Counted from the stretch's first letter, positions 43,787 to 53,294 are shown. The stretch is DNA of 64,000 nt from Flavobacteriaceae bacterium (GCA_013001285.1 JABDMU010000035.1:1-64000), one strand, 5' to 3'. The notes: generated by a model from the letters alone, not told the origin. A program made the numbers and translations.

Positions 43787-45160
43787 TTATCCATTGTTCC
43801 AATCAATTTTCCTTGAAACATACATGACCAGCGATAAAATAACGAACAATCCAATACTGCCCACAAGAAGAGCATAATTCTCTAATTGAATGATCACATA
43901 AATGAAGGCGTATAACGTGGTGAGTGAAGTAGCAATAAGCAACGGGAATTTCACATTTTTTAAGATTGATTTAGAGTAGAGACTAATAAGAATAATAACT
44001 GAAATTCCAGATATGAGATATGCTTTTAGGAAATTACTATGTTCAGATATAGATACTAATAACGTATAGAACATGATCAAGGCCAATCCAATCATTAAAT
44101 ATTGAAACGGATGAATAGGGATCTTGCTCAGAGTTTGGATCAGGAAAAAGATTAAAAATGTGAGACTGATAACAAGAAATCCATATTTAGCAGAGCGTTC
44201 ACTTTGTTGATATTCATCAACTGGGATCATAAAATTAACACCAAAGGCGAAGGCTCTCAAGTCTGGTAAAAAGTTAAAATGCTGTTGTGAAAAAGCTCTA
44301 TTAATATCAAGGATTTTCCATTTCGCGTCGAAACCACTGGCATTTAATTTGTCATCGTTATAAGGTAGAAATTCACCAAAAAAATTAGCAGTTTTCCAAT
44401 CAGATTTTATTTGGGTCCTGGTTTCTTTTCCAATAGGAATAAAACTGATTTGTTTACTCCCGTTTATATTCAAATTTATATTAAAGGTTTTATTTGAAGT
44501 TTTTGGTAGGTCTTCAATGCTGACGGATTTACTAATAAGATCGCGCATTATTACTTGGTTGATAAGTTGATTGTTATTACCCGTGTATTGACTGGAGAAT
44601 GGGTATTCTGATTTTCCAATATGAATTGAAACCAAATCGTTGACGCCTTTCAGATTCGATGTTTGCATGATGATCTTCGACTTTTCCCAGAGGATTTCTT
44701 CATCTTTAATATCCATCTCTGAAAAATCTGGTTTACTGAAATTTCCAGACATATGCATTTTACTCTGATAGACTGCAGTTGTATAGATGCCTCTGCTTTT
44801 TTCTTCAGGATTGATAGTCGTTGTAATGTCTAAACTGTCAGGAAAGAAATAGGCATAGTTGGTTTCTTCAATGGTCTCTGTGGTTACTTTTTTTGTGGTG
44901 GCATCAGTGACTGTTTTTTCAAGATAGGATATATAAGGGATCCTTAATACAGGACCATAGATAAGCACTTCCTTTCCCCACTTTTCCGAAATTTCATTAA
45001 CGACTTCTTGCTGCCTGTTCGAGCGTTCACGAATCAATTCTTCAATGTAGATAAGCGGAATCAATAGGATGAGAACTAACGCACCAACCATGATCATGCG
45101 AGCTGTTATTGAGGTTTTGATCCAATGTCCGAATTTGTTTTTGTTTTCTGTCTGTTCCAT
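43787..45160 (-). CDS. creD: Inner-membrane protein CreD
   Basis: 457 residues. One N-terminal helix (about 18-42) after ITARMIMVGALVLILLIP, a large periplasmic domain (about 45-310) with WGKEVLIYGPVLRIPY and YFFPDSLDITTTINPEEKSRGIYT, and a cluster of about five C-terminal helices (about 325-450). In Enterobacteria CreD is induced by CreBC and affects envelope and beta-lactam/colicin tolerance. Here no CreBC is present; a small winged-helix regulator gene sits 48 bp upstream and a palindromic operator lies between the two genes. Last gene of the membrane-protein/regulator cluster. Confidence 0.92.
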   Translation of the reverse strand: MEQTENKNKFGHWIKTSITARMIMVGALVLILLIPLIYIEELIRERSNRQQEVVNEISEKWGKEVLIYGPVLRIPYISYLEKTVTDATTKKVTTETIEETNYAYFFPDSLDITTTINPEEKSRGIYTTAVYQSKMHMSGNFSKPDFSEMDIKDEEILWEKSKIIMQTSNLKGVNDLVSIHIGKSEYPFSSQYTGNNNQLINQVIMRDLISKSVSIEDLPKTSNKTFNINLNINGSKQISFIPIGKETRTQIKSDWKTANFFGEFLPYNDDKLNASGFDAKWKILDINRAFSQQHFNFLPDLRAFAFGVNFMIPVDEYQQSERSAKYGFLVISLTFLIFFLIQTLSKIPIHPFQYLMIGLALIMFYTLLVSISEHSNFLKAYLISGISVIILISLYSKSILKNVKFPLLIATSLTTLYAFIYVIIQLENYALLVGSIGLFVILSLVMYVSRKIDWNNG

Positions 45161-45175
45161 GTTAAATAATTAAAG

Positions 45176-45194
45176 TACTTTGAATTTCAAAGTA
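45176..45194. promoter_or_regulatory. Palindromic operator TACTTTG-N5-CAAAGTA before creD
   Basis: A perfect 7-bp inverted repeat with a 5-bp spacer, 15 bp upstream of the creD start codon. The same half-sites and spacing recur at 46494-46512 before the first gene of the cluster. Its minus-strand left arm (TACTTTG) is one base short of a -7 box, so a bound repressor would block the promoter. Confidence 0.75.
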
Positions 45195-45208
45195 AAATGA
45201 TAAAAAAA

Positions 45209-45502
45209 TTAGTGTTTATTTATAAGATGCTCCAAGGCATCAATATGTTTTTTAAACGCTTCCTGGCCAAGTTTGGTGGCGCTATATTGAGTATTGGGCT
45301 TACGGGCAATGAACTGTTTCTCAACCTTTATGTAGTCCACTTTTTCTAAAGCTTTAATATGACTGGCCAAATTCCCATCAGTTACTTCCAAAAGGTCTTT
45401 TAATGTCCTAAAGTCGGCATATTCATTAACCATCAGAACTGACATTATTCCAAGGCGAACGCGGTGATCAAAGGCTTTATTTAGTTTAGAAAGGATGCTC
45501 AT
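45209..45502 (-). CDS. Small winged-helix transcriptional regulator (HTH_34-like)
   Basis: 97 residues, essentially one winged helix: SKLNKAFDHRVRLGIMSVL (helix 1), VNEYADFRTLKDLLEVTDGN (helices 2-3), NLASHIKALEKVDYIKVEKQ (recognition helix about 45-55), a beta wing FIARKPNTQYSATKLG, and a C-terminal helix that probably dimerises. This is the ArsR/MarR-like type found in front of creD in Bacteroidota, best matching the family I know as HTH_34. Its probable sites are the two palindromes at 45176-45194 and 46494-46512, which would give autoregulation. The inducing signal is unknown. Confidence 0.85.
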   Translation of the reverse strand: MSILSKLNKAFDHRVRLGIMSVLMVNEYADFRTLKDLLEVTDGNLASHIKALEKVDYIKVEKQFIARKPNTQYSATKLGQEAFKKHIDALEHLINKH

Positions 45503-45524
45503 TTATTAACGATAATCATGTGTT

Positions 45525-45812
45525 TTAATTTCCTGCGAATGCTGTGCCAAAAATGCCTACAGCCAATTCCGCCCAAATTAAAAGTAGCAAAATTAGTATG
45601 GCAATAATTAAAGCGATGCGCTGTTCAGGTTTTTTAATTTTTCTGATGGCGAGTTCAATTAATGCACCAGTTCCTAATAGAAGCCCAGCAGCAACGATAA
45701 AATCGAATAATTTCCAATTCACTTGATCTGTGAATTGCATGGCCGTAAAAGGAATTAATAAAATAATGACAATTGATGCTATTATTATTGATATTCTTTT
45801 GTTTGCTGTCAT
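45525..45812 (-). CDS. Small membrane protein of the creD cluster
   Basis: 95 residues from the ATG at 45812 (a TTG 51 bp upstream would overlap the previous gene and adds a poorly supported tail). Three helices: about 8-24, 36-53 and 66-90, with a basic loop RKIKKPEQR (about 58-66). No motif I recognise. It lies between a 208-residue membrane gene and the regulator, all minus strand with short gaps, so it is probably part of the same regulated operon. Confidence 0.7.
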   Translation of the reverse strand: MTANKRISIIIASIVIILLIPFTAMQFTDQVNWKLFDFIVAAGLLLGTGALIELAIRKIKKPEQRIALIIAILILLLLIWAELAVGIFGTAFAGN

Positions 45813-45859
45813 AATAAAGAAGTTAAGTGAATAAAAATTTTTAAGTTCTAAAGAATCAT

Positions 45860-46486
45860 TCAACTCTTATCAAATTTAAAATACATTAATAGGCCGTAAA
45901 CGATATGGCAAACCCCGAATCCGAAAGCCCAAAAATACAATCCATATCCTAAATAATAAACTGATAATAGTCCTATAATGATCATGGTTATTCCAAGATA
46001 TCGCGTATAACCTAGAGTATATTTACTTGCATTTACACAAGCCAACCCATAAAATACAAGGGTAAGCGGTGCAACAAATGCATAAATTTCTTTTTCTATT
46101 AGGAATAAAATGAAGAACCCGCCAGTGACGAGTGGGATCAAGAAGTTTATCAAGAGTCGTTTTGATGCGGCATCCCACAATTTTTCATTATGTTTTCTCG
46201 CTTTTCTCCAGCTAAAATAAATTCCAGCGAGCATTGATAAAATAATAACTATTATAGCAATGGCTACGATCTGAAGCATTTCTAATTCATAAATAACAAT
46301 CGATTTATAAGCGTCTTTCGAAGGGGTTTCTGTAGCGTAAATGATATCGTGAACCCGCCAGGCTCCAATTAGTGAAAAGATACCTGCTAAAATTCCCGAT
46401 AGACCACTTAAAGACATGAATCGGGTAGATTTATGCATGATATCCTTGATCTCGGAAAGGTCTTTCAAATAATCTTTTGATTCCAT
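45860..46486 (-). CDS. Multi-helix membrane protein, first gene of the creD cluster
   Basis: 208 residues. An N-terminal amphipathic segment (MESKDYLKDLSEIKDIMHKS) precedes about six helices (26-44, 70-92, 112-131, 134-150, 157-173 and 178-200). The loop FSWRKARKHNEKLWDAASKR is strongly basic, so it is cytosolic. I recognise no domain family. The palindromic operator lies 7 bp before its start codon. Order of the operon: this gene, the 95-residue membrane gene, the regulator, then creD after a second operator. Confidence 0.75.
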   Translation of the reverse strand: MESKDYLKDLSEIKDIMHKSTRFMSLSGLSGILAGIFSLIGAWRVHDIIYATETPSKDAYKSIVIYELEMLQIVAIAIIVIILSMLAGIYFSWRKARKHNEKLWDAASKRLLINFLIPLVTGGFFILFLIEKEIYAFVAPLTLVFYGLACVNASKYTLGYTRYLGITMIIIGLLSVYYLGYGLYFWAFGFGVCHIVYGLLMYFKFDKS

Positions 46487-46493
46487 ATAAAAG

Positions 46494-46512
46494 TACTTTG
46501 AAAAACAAAGTA
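46494..46512. promoter_or_regulatory. Palindromic operator TACTTTG-N5-CAAAGTA at the head of the creD cluster
   Basis: Half-sites and spacing are identical to those of the site before creD (45176-45194); only the 5-bp spacer differs (AAAAA here, AATTT there). It lies 7 bp upstream of the first start codon, so its half-site TACTTTG on the minus strand could itself act as the -7 box with a 16-nt UTR. Confidence 0.75.
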
Positions 46513-46586
46513 AATTAAAATAATTGTCATTTGCAACTATTCTATTACTTTAAACTAGTCTTTTGAAATAAAAGAATTGAAAAAAA

Positions 46587-47405
46587 CTAAAGGTCATTAA
46601 CCGTTTTTCTAATCGCAACCAAATTGGATAATAATCTGTCCAAATGATCTAAATGCAACATATTGGCACCATCGCTTTTGGCATTGGCAGGATCAAAATG
46701 TGTTTCAATAAACAAGCCATCCACATGATTTACGACTCCAGCTCGAGCAATGGTTTCAATCATGTCTGGTCGACCTCCTGTAACACCGCTGGATTGATTG
46801 GGTTGTTGCAATGAATGTGTCACATCCAGAACGACAGGAGCAAAGTTCCGCATGGTTGGTATGCCTCTAAAATCAACAATCATATCTTGATAACCAAACA
46901 TAGTCCCTCGATCTGTGATCCAGGCTTTTTCATTCTCTGAATCTTTCACTTTTTTCACAGCATGTTTCATAGCTTCTGGACTCATGAATTGCCCTTTCTT
47001 CAAATTAACCACTTTTCCAGTTTTTGCTGCTGCAACCACCAGATCGGTTTGACGCACTAAAAACGCAGGTATTTGAAGCACATCAACATAATGCGCAGCC
47101 ATCTCAGCATCCGAAACTTCATGAATATCGGTTACTGTAGGAATATCGAAGGTAGATCCAACTTTCTGAAGAATTTTCAGGGCTTTTTCATCACCAATAC
47201 CTGTAAAACTATCTATCCGACTTCTATTCGCCTTTTTAAAACTGCCTTTAAAGACATAGGGTATCTGAAGTTTATCAGTAATTCCGACAATTTTTTCAGC
47301 AATACGTAGCGCCATGTCTTCACCTTCAATGGCACAGGGCCCTGCAAGTAAAAAGAAATTATTAGAAGACCTGTGTTTTAACTTCGGAATATCAGTCGAT
47401 GTCAT
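46587..47405 (-). CDS. kdsA: KDO-8-phosphate synthase
   Basis: KdsA condenses phosphoenolpyruvate with arabinose 5-phosphate to KDO-8-P, needed for the inner core of lipopolysaccharide. The 272 residues show LAGPCAIEGEDMA (21-33), VFKGSFKKANRSR (55-67), GIGDEKALKILQ, VLQIPAFLVRQTDL, KKGQFMSPEAM, TDRGTMFGYQDMIVDFRGIP and DVTHSLQQPNQSSGVTGGRP. There is Asn, not Cys, at the position (KKANRSR) that marks metal-independent enzymes. Own -7 box; upstream of a 119-residue membrane gene on the same strand. Confidence 0.95.
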   Translation of the reverse strand: MTSTDIPKLKHRSSNNFFLLAGPCAIEGEDMALRIAEKIVGITDKLQIPYVFKGSFKKANRSRIDSFTGIGDEKALKILQKVGSTFDIPTVTDIHEVSDAEMAAHYVDVLQIPAFLVRQTDLVVAAAKTGKVVNLKKGQFMSPEAMKHAVKKVKDSENEKAWITDRGTMFGYQDMIVDFRGIPTMRNFAPVVLDVTHSLQQPNQSSGVTGGRPDMIETIARAGVVNHVDGLFIETHFDPANAKSDGANMLHLDHLDRLLSNLVAIRKTVNDL

Positions 47406-47424
47406 TTCTTTGCTTTTAAGTCAG

Positions 47425-47432
47425 CAAAGATA
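47425..47432 (-). promoter_or_regulatory. -7 promoter box of kdsA
   Basis: CAAAGATA on the plus strand is TATCTTTG on the minus strand, 19 bp from the kdsA start codon, giving a UTR of about 16 nt. Confidence 0.5.
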
Positions 47433-47436
47433 ATCA

Positions 47437-47796
47437 TTATAATGCTCTATTTAAACTATTTCTGATGATCCAGAGCGACATAATAAAGTTGGCAATAAAA
47501 AAGATACCGCCTAAAAAGGCGAAGCGTTGAATGCCTTCACCAAATGAAAAGATTTGAAATACATCAGATAAATAGGCGAGTATCAAATATGACGAAAGAC
47601 AAACAAAGGTAATGCCGAGTCCAAAATTTAATTTCGGATTAGGTTTGATCAATTGCCATAAAAACGGAATTCCAAAAAGCAATATTGGAAATGCCAAAAG
47701 GCCTTCTTTTCTATTAGTATCTGTAAAAAGAAAAGCAATTACCGCAATAAAATAGAGGTAAGGAATGTGATTTGCATATTTGGTCACAAGTTTCAT
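47437..47796 (-). CDS. Four-helix membrane protein of unknown function
   Basis: 119 residues, hydrophobic: helices about 10-27, 34-50, 56-77 and 87-112. The short loops carry K/R (TDTNRKEG, IKPNPKLN), which suggests both ends are cytosolic. No family recognised. It is followed by kdsA, whose own -7 box lies just past the stop of this gene, so they are probably separate transcripts. Confidence 0.7.
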   Translation of the reverse strand: MKLVTKYANHIPYLYFIAVIAFLFTDTNRKEGLLAFPILLFGIPFLWQLIKPNPKLNFGLGITFVCLSSYLILAYLSDVFQIFSFGEGIQRFAFLGGIFFIANFIMSLWIIRNSLNRAL

Positions 47797-47966
47797 CTGT
47801 TATCATTTTTTAAGGTTCAGATGTAGGTGTAATATTATTAAACATGCGGTTGGTTTGCTAATAATGATCTCACCTAATCAACATATATAGCAAACGCAAA
47901 GATCTGGCCGAAATTACCTTAGCTTTAAATTATAACATATAATTAACTAAATGGTAAAATATAACG

Positions 47967-47974
47967 TACATTTG
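47967..47974 (+). promoter_or_regulatory. -7 promoter box of typA
   Basis: TACATTTG matches TAnnTTTG and ends 20 bp before the typA ATG, giving a UTR near 17 nt. Confidence 0.55.
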
Positions 47975-47994
47975 CACGCTTAAATTAGGCAGTT

Positions 47995-49794
47995 ATGGCT
48001 ACAATAAAAAATATTGCAATTATTGCACACGTCGATCACGGAAAGACCACCTTAGTTGATAAAATCATGTATCATTGTCAGTTGTTTCGTGAGAATGAAA
48101 ACACGGGAGACTTGATCCTTGATAACAATGATCTTGAACGTGAACGTGGCATTACCATTACTTCGAAAAATGTATCTGTAATTTATAAGGATACCAAGAT
48201 CAATATCATAGATACTCCTGGTCACGCTGATTTTGGCGGTGAGGTCGAACGTGTTTTAAATATGGCAGATGGTGTTTTACTGCTGGTTGATGCTTTTGAA
48301 GGGCCTATGCCTCAAACACGCTTTGTATTGCAGAAAGCTATTGACCTCGGACTAAAACCCTGTGTGGTCATCAATAAAGTTGATAAAGAAAATTGCACAC
48401 CTGATGAGGTTCATGAGGCTGTGTTTGATTTAATGTACGAACTTGGCGCTGAAGAATGGCAATTAGATTTTCCAACTGTTTATGGTTCGGCGAAACACAA
48501 TTGGATGAGCGACGATTGGAACAACCCTACAGACAATATCGAGCCTTTATTAGATATGGTTGTTGAACATGTGCCTTCTCCTAAAATTGAGGTAGGAACA
48601 ACCCAAATGCTTATCACCTCTTTAGATTATTCATCTTTTACAGGTCGAATAGCTATAGGAAGATTACAGCGTGGTGAATTAAAAAGCGGTATGCCGGTTT
48701 CTTTGGTGAAAAGAGATAAATCTATTGTGAAATCAAGAATTAAAGAATTACATATTTTTGAAGGTCTTGGTCGAAAAAAAGTAGATGCAGTTCAGGCCGG
48801 AGATATTTGTGCTATAGTTGGATTGGAAGGATTTGAGATTGGAGATACTATTGCCGATTTTGAAGCACCGGAAGGTTTAAAAACAATTGCTATAGATGAG
48901 CCTACAATGAGTATGTTGTTCACTATAAACGATTCGCCGTTCTTCGGAAAAGATGGTAAATATGTGACTTCAAGACATATCAAAGATAGATTGACCAAAG
49001 AGCTCGAGAAAAATTTAGCTTTAGAAGTAAAAGATACTGATAGTGCAGATAAGTTTTTAGTGTTTGGAAGAGGAGTACTTCATCTCTCGGTTCTTATTGA
49101 AACAATGCGTCGCGAAGGTTACGAATTACAAATAGGTCAACCGCAAGTAATTATTAAAGAGATTGACGGTGTCAAGTGTGAGCCTATTGAAGAAATGACC
49201 ATAGACCTCCCAGAAGCTGTTTCTGGTAAGGCTATTGAAATGGTAACCATGAGAAAAGGCGAAATGTTGAGCATGGAAGCGAAAGGCGAACGAATGATCT
49301 GTAAGTTTATGGTACCGTCTCGCGGGATCATCGGGTTAAGAAATCAATTGCTAACGGCAACTGCTGGTGAAGCTATTATGGCGCATCGTTTTAAAGAATA
49401 TCAACCTATTAAAGGGGGTATTCCTGAGCGCCAGAATGGAAGTCTTGTGTCTATGGAAAAGGGTACAGCCATTCCTTATTCAATAGATAAATTACAAGAT
49501 CGTGGTCGCTTTTTCGTTGATCCAGGTGAAGAGATCTACGAAGGTCAGGTTATTGGTGAAAACTCAAGAGGCGATGATATGGTCATCAATATCACTAAAA
49601 CAAAGAAATTAAGTAATGTACGTTCGGCTGGTGCTGATGATAAGGCGAAAATTGTTCCTGCTATAAAATTCTCACTTGAAGAAGCTTTAGAATATATTCA
49701 GAAGGATGAATATGTTGAAGTGACACCAAATCATCTAAGATTAAGAAAGATCCTTTTAACCGAGGTTGAAAGAAAGCGTAATAAGAGTATCTAA
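47995..49794 (+). CDS. typA: Ribosome-associated GTPase TypA/BipA
   Basis: 599 residues. G domain: AHVDHGKTTLVDKI (G1, 11-24), RERGITITSKNV (G2), DTPGHADFGGEVERV (G3), NKVDKENCTPDEV (G4), GSAKHNW (G5 region). Domains II, III and V of EF-G type follow, and a unique C-terminal domain (about 485-599, PYSIDKLQDRGRFFV and RRADDKAKI-like region) binds the ribosomal A site. TypA helps assemble 50S subunits at low temperature or under stress. Monocistronic with its own promoter. Confidence 0.95.
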   Translation: MATIKNIAIIAHVDHGKTTLVDKIMYHCQLFRENENTGDLILDNNDLERERGITITSKNVSVIYKDTKINIIDTPGHADFGGEVERVLNMADGVLLLVDAFEGPMPQTRFVLQKAIDLGLKPCVVINKVDKENCTPDEVHEAVFDLMYELGAEEWQLDFPTVYGSAKHNWMSDDWNNPTDNIEPLLDMVVEHVPSPKIEVGTTQMLITSLDYSSFTGRIAIGRLQRGELKSGMPVSLVKRDKSIVKSRIKELHIFEGLGRKKVDAVQAGDICAIVGLEGFEIGDTIADFEAPEGLKTIAIDEPTMSMLFTINDSPFFGKDGKYVTSRHIKDRLTKELEKNLALEVKDTDSADKFLVFGRGVLHLSVLIETMRREGYELQIGQPQVIIKEIDGVKCEPIEEMTIDLPEAVSGKAIEMVTMRKGEMLSMEAKGERMICKFMVPSRGIIGLRNQLLTATAGEAIMAHRFKEYQPIKGGIPERQNGSLVSMEKGTAIPYSIDKLQDRGRFFVDPGEEIYEGQVIGENSRGDDMVINITKTKKLSNVRSAGADDKAKIVPAIKFSLEEALEYIQKDEYVEVTPNHLRLRKILLTEVERKRNKSI

Positions 49795-49905
49795 GTTGTA
49801 ATTGATTCAGATATATTCGTATTCAATTTCATCAACCTACTTTAGCTCGATTCTTTTGATTTGGTTGTTAAGAAAAATTAGTATTTTCACGCTGTAGTTA
49901 AACAG

Positions 49906-50886
49906 ATTGCTATTTATTCGGTAAAATCATATCAGAGTACACACAAGGAGCTTTGGAACGACTTTGTTAACAAGGCCAAAAATGCCACCTTTTTATTTCA
50001 ACGGGATTTCATGGATTATCATAAAGACCGTTTTCAGGATGCTTCGGTATTGGTCTTTAAGAAAGATGAATTGATTGCCGTGTTTCCTGCTAATGCTCAA
50101 AAGGATCAAATTATCTCACATCAGGGATTGTCTTATGGTGGTCTTGTATTAAAATCCAAGGTTTATTTTTCTGATGTATTACTTGTATTTCAAGCCATTT
50201 TGGAATTTTACCATTCTGAAGGCATACAAAGTATGACCATTAAGACCCTACCTCGAATATATAACCGCATGCCAAGTGACGAAATAGATTACCTTCTCTT
50301 CAAATTAGAGGCCAGTCTTGTACGTCGAGACGTCACTTCTGTAATAGGAAATGATACCAGTTCTCTTGGGCGATCGTCCAATAGGGAACGCGGTTTAAAA
50401 AAGGCGCTTAAGAATAACTTAGAATTACGAGAGTCTCAAGGATTTGAGGAGTTTTGGAATTCCATTTTGATTCCAAATTTGAAGCAGAAACATAAGACTT
50501 CTCCAACACACTCTCTAGATGAAATCACATTATTGAAGGAAAAATTCCCGAATCATATTCGTCAATTTAATGCCTATAAAAATGATAGGTTAGTTGCTGG
50601 CGTGACAATTTTTGAAACAGAACAAGTCGCCCATGCGCAATACATTTCCGCTGGAGAAGACAAACAGGAACTAGGTAGCTTAGATTTCGTTTTTGATAAA
50701 TTGATCAATGATATTTTTCGAGATAAACCTTATTTTGATTTCGGCATTTCTAATGAAAATAATGGACAACACATCAATGAAGGTCTCTTAAAATGGAAAG
50801 AAGATTTTGGAGCACGAACCGTAGTACATGATCATTACCAATTTTCAACTGAAAATTATAAAAACCTTAAATCAGTTTTTATATGA
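49906..50886 (+). CDS. FemAB/GNAT-like acyltransferase without a standard start codon
   Basis: The ATG at 50011 gives 291 residues, but the frame runs back without a stop to 49882 and encodes [20 protein letters not shown] upstream. From memory this matches the conserved N-terminus of relatives ([32 protein letters not shown]). No ATG, GTG, TTG or CTG occurs there; ATT at 49906 or 49912 are the only near-start codons. Two GNAT-like halves are visible, ending in [20 protein letters not shown] (landmark only) and [14 protein letters not shown]. It overlaps the FdtB-like gene by 4 bp, so it may N-acylate the amino sugar that enzyme makes. Confidence 0.7.
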   Translation: MAIYSVKSYQSTHKELWNDFVNKAKNATFLFQRDFMDYHKDRFQDASVLVFKKDELIAVFPANAQKDQIISHQGLSYGGLVLKSKVYFSDVLLVFQAILEFYHSEGIQSMTIKTLPRIYNRMPSDEIDYLLFKLEASLVRRDVTSVIGNDTSSLGRSSNRERGLKKALKNNLELRESQGFEEFWNSILIPNLKQKHKTSPTHSLDEITLLKEKFPNHIRQFNAYKNDRLVAGVTIFETEQVAHAQYISAGEDKQELGSLDFVFDKLINDIFRDKPYFDFGISNENNGQHINEGLLKWKEDFGARTVVHDHYQFSTENYKNLKSVFI

Positions 50887-51983
50887 TCCCATTCTTCGAC
50901 CTAAAATCATATAATGAGCAATTTAGAAGTGAATTCACAGAAGCCTTTGGTACATTCCTAAGCTCTGGACGTTACATCTTGGGTGAACATCTGAAAAATT
51001 TTGAAGCCAATTTTGCTGCGTATTGTGGCACGAAAATGTGTATCGGTGTGGCTAACGGATTGGATGCATTAATCTTGATCTTTAAGGCGAATATAGAATT
51101 AGGTCGACTCAAAACCGGCGATGAGGTCATAGTCCCTGCGAACACTTATATAGCGTCAATACTGGCTATAATTCAAGCAGGACTGATCCCAAAATTGGTA
51201 GAACCTGATGCCTCAACATATAACCTATCAGCTTCTTCATTAGAAGGGGCAATAAGTTCAAAAACCAAAGCTATTTTGGTTGTACATTTATATGGTCAGC
51301 TAGCTGATATGAAGGCATTGAATCATCTTGCAAAATCCAATAATCTTATGGTTTTTGAAGATGCAGCCCAAGCTCATGGCGCAGAGAACGAAGTCGGTGT
51401 TAGAGCAGGTAATTTTGGAAATGCCGCAGGATTTAGCTTTTATCCCAGTAAAAACCTTGGTGCCCTTGGTGATGGTGGTGCCGTTACTACCAATGATGAA
51501 GAATTAGCAAGCATGTTATTCAAATTACGTAATTATGGTAATGCTTCAAAATATGTCAGTGAAGTAAAAGGTCAGAATTCAAGGCTTGATGAAATTCAGG
51601 CAGCCTTTCTAAATATAAAATTGAAGAAGTTAGATGCTGACAACACTAAAAGACGCAGGATTGCAAAACAGTATATCGCAAATATTTCAAATGATAAGAT
51701 AACCTTACCTCAATATTCAAATAATAAGGATCATGTGTTTCATCAATTTCCAGTGCGTATTGATGATCGAGATGGCTTTATTTCACATCTAAAAAATAAT
51801 GGTATTGAAACTTTGATTCACTATCCTATTGCACCACACCAACAAGTCGCATTAAAAGAATTTAAACATATGGATCTTCCCATTACTGAAGAAATCCATA
51901 ATACTATTGTAAGCATTCCATTAAACCCTGTTTTAACAAAGGCTCAGGTGGATGCCATTATTAATTGCCTTAATTCCTACTAG
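50883..51983 (+). CDS. PLP-dependent sugar aminotransferase (FdtB/QdtB-like)
   Basis: 366 residues of the DegT/DnrJ/EryC1/StrS family. It moves an amino group to C3 of a dTDP-3-keto-6-deoxyhexose. Landmarks: [71 protein letters not shown] (Asp160) and the PLP Lys190 in [27 protein letters not shown] and [13 protein letters not shown] complete the sugar-binding region. The partner ketoisomerase is at 57551. It overlaps the preceding acyltransferase-like gene by 4 bp. Product probably dTDP-Fuc3N or dTDP-Qui3N. Confidence 0.9.
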   Translation: MIPFFDLKSYNEQFRSEFTEAFGTFLSSGRYILGEHLKNFEANFAAYCGTKMCIGVANGLDALILIFKANIELGRLKTGDEVIVPANTYIASILAIIQAGLIPKLVEPDASTYNLSASSLEGAISSKTKAILVVHLYGQLADMKALNHLAKSNNLMVFEDAAQAHGAENEVGVRAGNFGNAAGFSFYPSKNLGALGDGGAVTTNDEELASMLFKLRNYGNASKYVSEVKGQNSRLDEIQAAFLNIKLKKLDADNTKRRRIAKQYIANISNDKITLPQYSNNKDHVFHQFPVRIDDRDGFISHLKNNGIETLIHYPIAPHQQVALKEFKHMDLPITEEIHNTIVSIPLNPVLTKAQVDAIINCLNSY

Positions 51984-53294
51984 TTGAAAAAGATCATTGA
52001 GTATATCAACAAAAAAGTTCTAATCAGTGCCGTAAGATTGCATTCAGCAACTGTGTTTACTAAAATTTTAGCTGGGATTTTAACCACAAAATTTATCGCT
52101 TATTATATAAACCCTGAAGGGATGGCCCTGATTGGGAATATGCGCAGTTTTCTAAAATCAATGCAATCCATAGGATCTCTGGGAATTTACAACGGCGTTG
52201 TAAAGTATATAAGCGATTTTAAAAATGATGCGGTAAAATTGAGCAAGACCTTATCTACTGCCTATTACCTCGGATTTTTATCGACTGTACTTATAAGTTT
52301 GCTGACCTACTATAATGCAGAATTGATCAATAACTTTCTGTTTTCAGATCAATATGATTTTATTTATGTCATAAAGATTATGGCTTTGGCACTGCCTTTT
52401 TATTCTCTGAATCTGTTCAGTTTTTCAATAATGAACGGTTTTGCGAAGTATTCATTTTTAATGATCATAAATATTATAGGACAGATCATGGGTCTGAGTG
52501 TTACACTCTTATTGATCTGGCAGAATAATATTGACGGTGCCTTAATTTCGGTGGTCATTTCTCCGTCGCTTATGTTTTTGATCACCTTGGTTGGAATTTT
52601 AAATAGAAAAAATTTCACTTCAATGATCAAAGTAACCAGCATTGATGTCGCTTGGTTAAAAAAATTCAGCCCTTATGCCCTTATGGCAGTTGTTTCAGGG
52701 ATTGCCTTTCCGTTTGTAATTATTGCGATTCGTAATCATATCATTTCAGTTGAAGGACTGAAAGAGGCCGGATTCTGGGAAGCCATGAATAGAATTTCAT
52801 CTTATTATCTGATGTTCGTGAATTCAATTATGGCCTTATACTTTTTACCTCGTTTTGCTGAAATCGAGAACAAACAAGAATTTAGGGATGAGATCTTCGA
52901 TTTTTATAAAACTATCATACCAGTTTTTGCCTTAGGCCTTTTGGTGATCTACTTACTGCGTCCTTTGATTGTGACCCTATTATTAACAGATGAGTTCATA
53001 CCAGTAGAGGATCTGTTTGGCTGGCAAATTCTCGGTGATTTTGTAAAAGTACTATCGGTAGTTATTGCTTATCAATTTATTGCGAAAAAAATGTTTTGGC
53101 ATTTTATCATCACCGAAATGTTTTTACTATTGATGACCTATTTCACAAGCATTTATCTTATAGATATTTATGGGGTGAAAGGTGCAAATATGGCCCATTT
53201 TGTCAGTTATGTACTTTACTACATTGTCATATTAATAATATTTGGAAGCTCTCTTTTTGGTCTTATTGAAGATGAACCTCATGATCTCACCTGA
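51984..53294 (+). CDS. Wzx-like polysaccharide flippase (plus strand copy)
   Basis: 436 residues from a TTG start directly after the stop of the aminotransferase gene. About 12 membrane helices. N-terminus KKIIEYINKKVLISAVRLHSATVFTKILAG and the GLGIYN-like element SLGIYNGVVKYISDF resemble O-antigen translocases that move lipid-linked repeat units to the periplasmic face. First part of a pair: a second, related flippase lies convergent with its end touching this one. The TTG start is probably coupled to the upstream gene. Confidence 0.88.
   Translation: MKKIIEYINKKVLISAVRLHSATVFTKILAGILTTKFIAYYINPEGMALIGNMRSFLKSMQSIGSLGIYNGVVKYISDFKNDAVKLSKTLSTAYYLGFLSTVLISLLTYYNAELINNFLFSDQYDFIYVIKIMALALPFYSLNLFSFSIMNGFAKYSFLMIINIIGQIMGLSVTLLLIWQNNIDGALISVVISPSLMFLITLVGILNRKNFTSMIKVTSIDVAWLKKFSPYALMAVVSGIAFPFVIIAIRNHIISVEGLKEAGFWEAMNRISSYYLMFVNSIMALYFLPRFAEIENKQEFRDEIFDFYKTIIPVFALGLLVIYLLRPLIVTLLLTDEFIPVEDLFGWQILGDFVKVLSVVIAYQFIAKKMFWHFIITEMFLLLMTYFTSIYLIDIYGVKGANMAHFVSYVLYYIVILIIFGSSLFGLIEDEPHDLT

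Noticed and set aside
45813-45863. TTG start for the small membrane gene of the creD cluster
   Set aside because: It overlaps the upstream gene and adds a polar tail without homology-like pattern; the ATG at 45812 is simpler.
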